From Fimbriiglobus sp. (lineage in GTDB: Bacteria; Planctomycetota; Planctomycetia; Gemmatales; Gemmataceae), in contig JANXTD010000713.1 in assembly GCA_025352585.1 (NCBI GenBank), positions 1 to 7,262 on the forward strand: a stretch of 7,262 nt of DNA. The letters are read 5' to 3'. The position numbers and the translations under genes are program-made. Under the pieces are notes generated by a model. It had not been told where the DNA came from, did not search any database, and saw only the letters and a program-made list of their open reading frames with translations. This document shows positions 7,079 to 7,262 of the stretch, piece after piece. Each line of letters begins with the position of its first letter. Position 1 is the stretch's first letter.

Positions 7079-7199
7079 TCGAACGGTCGAGGTCATCGTT
7101 CAGGGCGCGGACCGAACCGTCAACGTCCACCGACGCCATCATCGACCGTTCGACATGGCGCGATTCGCCGATCTCTGATTGAAGCTTGTCATGCGACAT
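7056..7199 (-). CDS. Possible 47-residue small protein, or 3' end of a gene entering from the right
   Basis: On the minus strand an ATG (plus 7197-7199) opens a 47-codon frame ending in TAA (plus 7056-7058). AGGA lies about eight bases upstream of the ATG, a plausible ribosome-binding site. The product is hydrophilic and acidic, begins MSHDKLQSEIGESRHVERS and ends TLARASG, and I recognise no family in it. About 74% of its codons end in G or C, lower than the flanking genes. The same frame stays open upstream to the window edge (68 sense codons from 7262), so this could equally be the C-terminus of a longer protein. Its last seven codons and stop are supplied by the dispersed repeat. The glycosyltransferase starts 69 bases downstream on the same strand, so co-transcription is possible. 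Open frames of this size also arise by chance in GC-rich DNA. Confidence 0.35.
   Translation of the reverse strand: MSHDKLQSEIGESRHVERSMMASVDVDGSVRALNDDLDRSTLARASG
7078..7154. repeat. Perfect 13-bp inverted repeat with 51-base spacer
   Basis: GTCGAACGGTCGA at 7078-7090 is the exact reverse complement of TCGACCGTTCGAC at 7142-7154. The arms start on the last base of the dispersed repeat and lie inside the small minus-strand reading frame, where they encode VERS and DRST. They could form a stem in RNA from either strand, or mark the ends of a small element or a paired protein-binding site. Nothing in the sequence chooses between these. Confidence 0.6.
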
Positions 7200-7262
7200 G
7201 GTTAGGTTCCTGCGGGTCTGGCGGCGCAAAAGCAGAATCCGGCAACGCTCGCAAGCTTGCTG

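Noticed and set aside
7151..7201. Two copies of CGACATGG (7151-7158 and 7194-7201)
   Set aside because: Eight-base direct repeats at this spacing are expected by chance and coincide with no other feature.
7251..7260. Palindrome GCAAGCTTGC at the right edge
   Set aside because: A single 10-base palindrome cut close to the window end with nothing else to support a site.

Overview
The window looks like a piece of a planctomycete chromosome, most likely from the Gemmata/Fimbriiglobus side of the phylum. The evidence is the 16S rRNA 3' third with planctomycete-style bases (ATAACGAGCGAAACCC where most bacteria have GCAACGAGCGCAACCC), a 16S gene that ends in its own terminator with no spacer tRNA or 23S behind it, a high-GC strongly codon-biased coding region, and a short intergenic repeat with the core AGCCCGACGCGCGAGCGAG that I recall as common in planctomycete genomes. 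Genus-level placement is inference.

Layout. Bases 1-493 are the 3' end of 16S rRNA, truncated by the window edge. They are followed by a trailer hairpin and a strong intrinsic terminator (593-629). A small Trm112/UPF0434-type zinc-ribbon gene follows at 677-892. From 1002 to 5377 three plus-strand genes form a thiol-redox cluster: an exported thioredoxin-NHL propeller protein (NHLRC2-like), a lipoprotein consisting of a single DsbD-alpha-like domain, and a full-length three-domain DsbD. A GC-rich hairpin with a broken T-run lies between the second and third genes. On the minus strand, tail to tail with dsbD and overlapping it by 23 bp, is a 543-residue GT-C glycosyltransferase of the ArnT/PMT type (5355-6986). 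The right end (6987-7262) holds its ribosome-binding site, the dispersed repeat, a 13-bp inverted repeat, and a short minus-strand reading frame that could be a 47-residue gene or the tail of a larger one.

How the genes may work together. DsbD moves electrons from cytoplasmic thioredoxin across the inner membrane to extracytoplasmic thiol proteins. Here it lies downstream of two candidate recipients: a membrane-tethered alpha-type domain with its own cysteine pair, and a thioredoxin domain with a CCINC active site fused to a six-bladed propeller. A dedicated reducing relay (DsbD, then lipoprotein, then Trx-NHL) is the most interesting hypothesis in the window. It is inference from gene order and conserved cysteines. 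The rRNA, Trm112-like gene and glycosyltransferase appear functionally unrelated to it.
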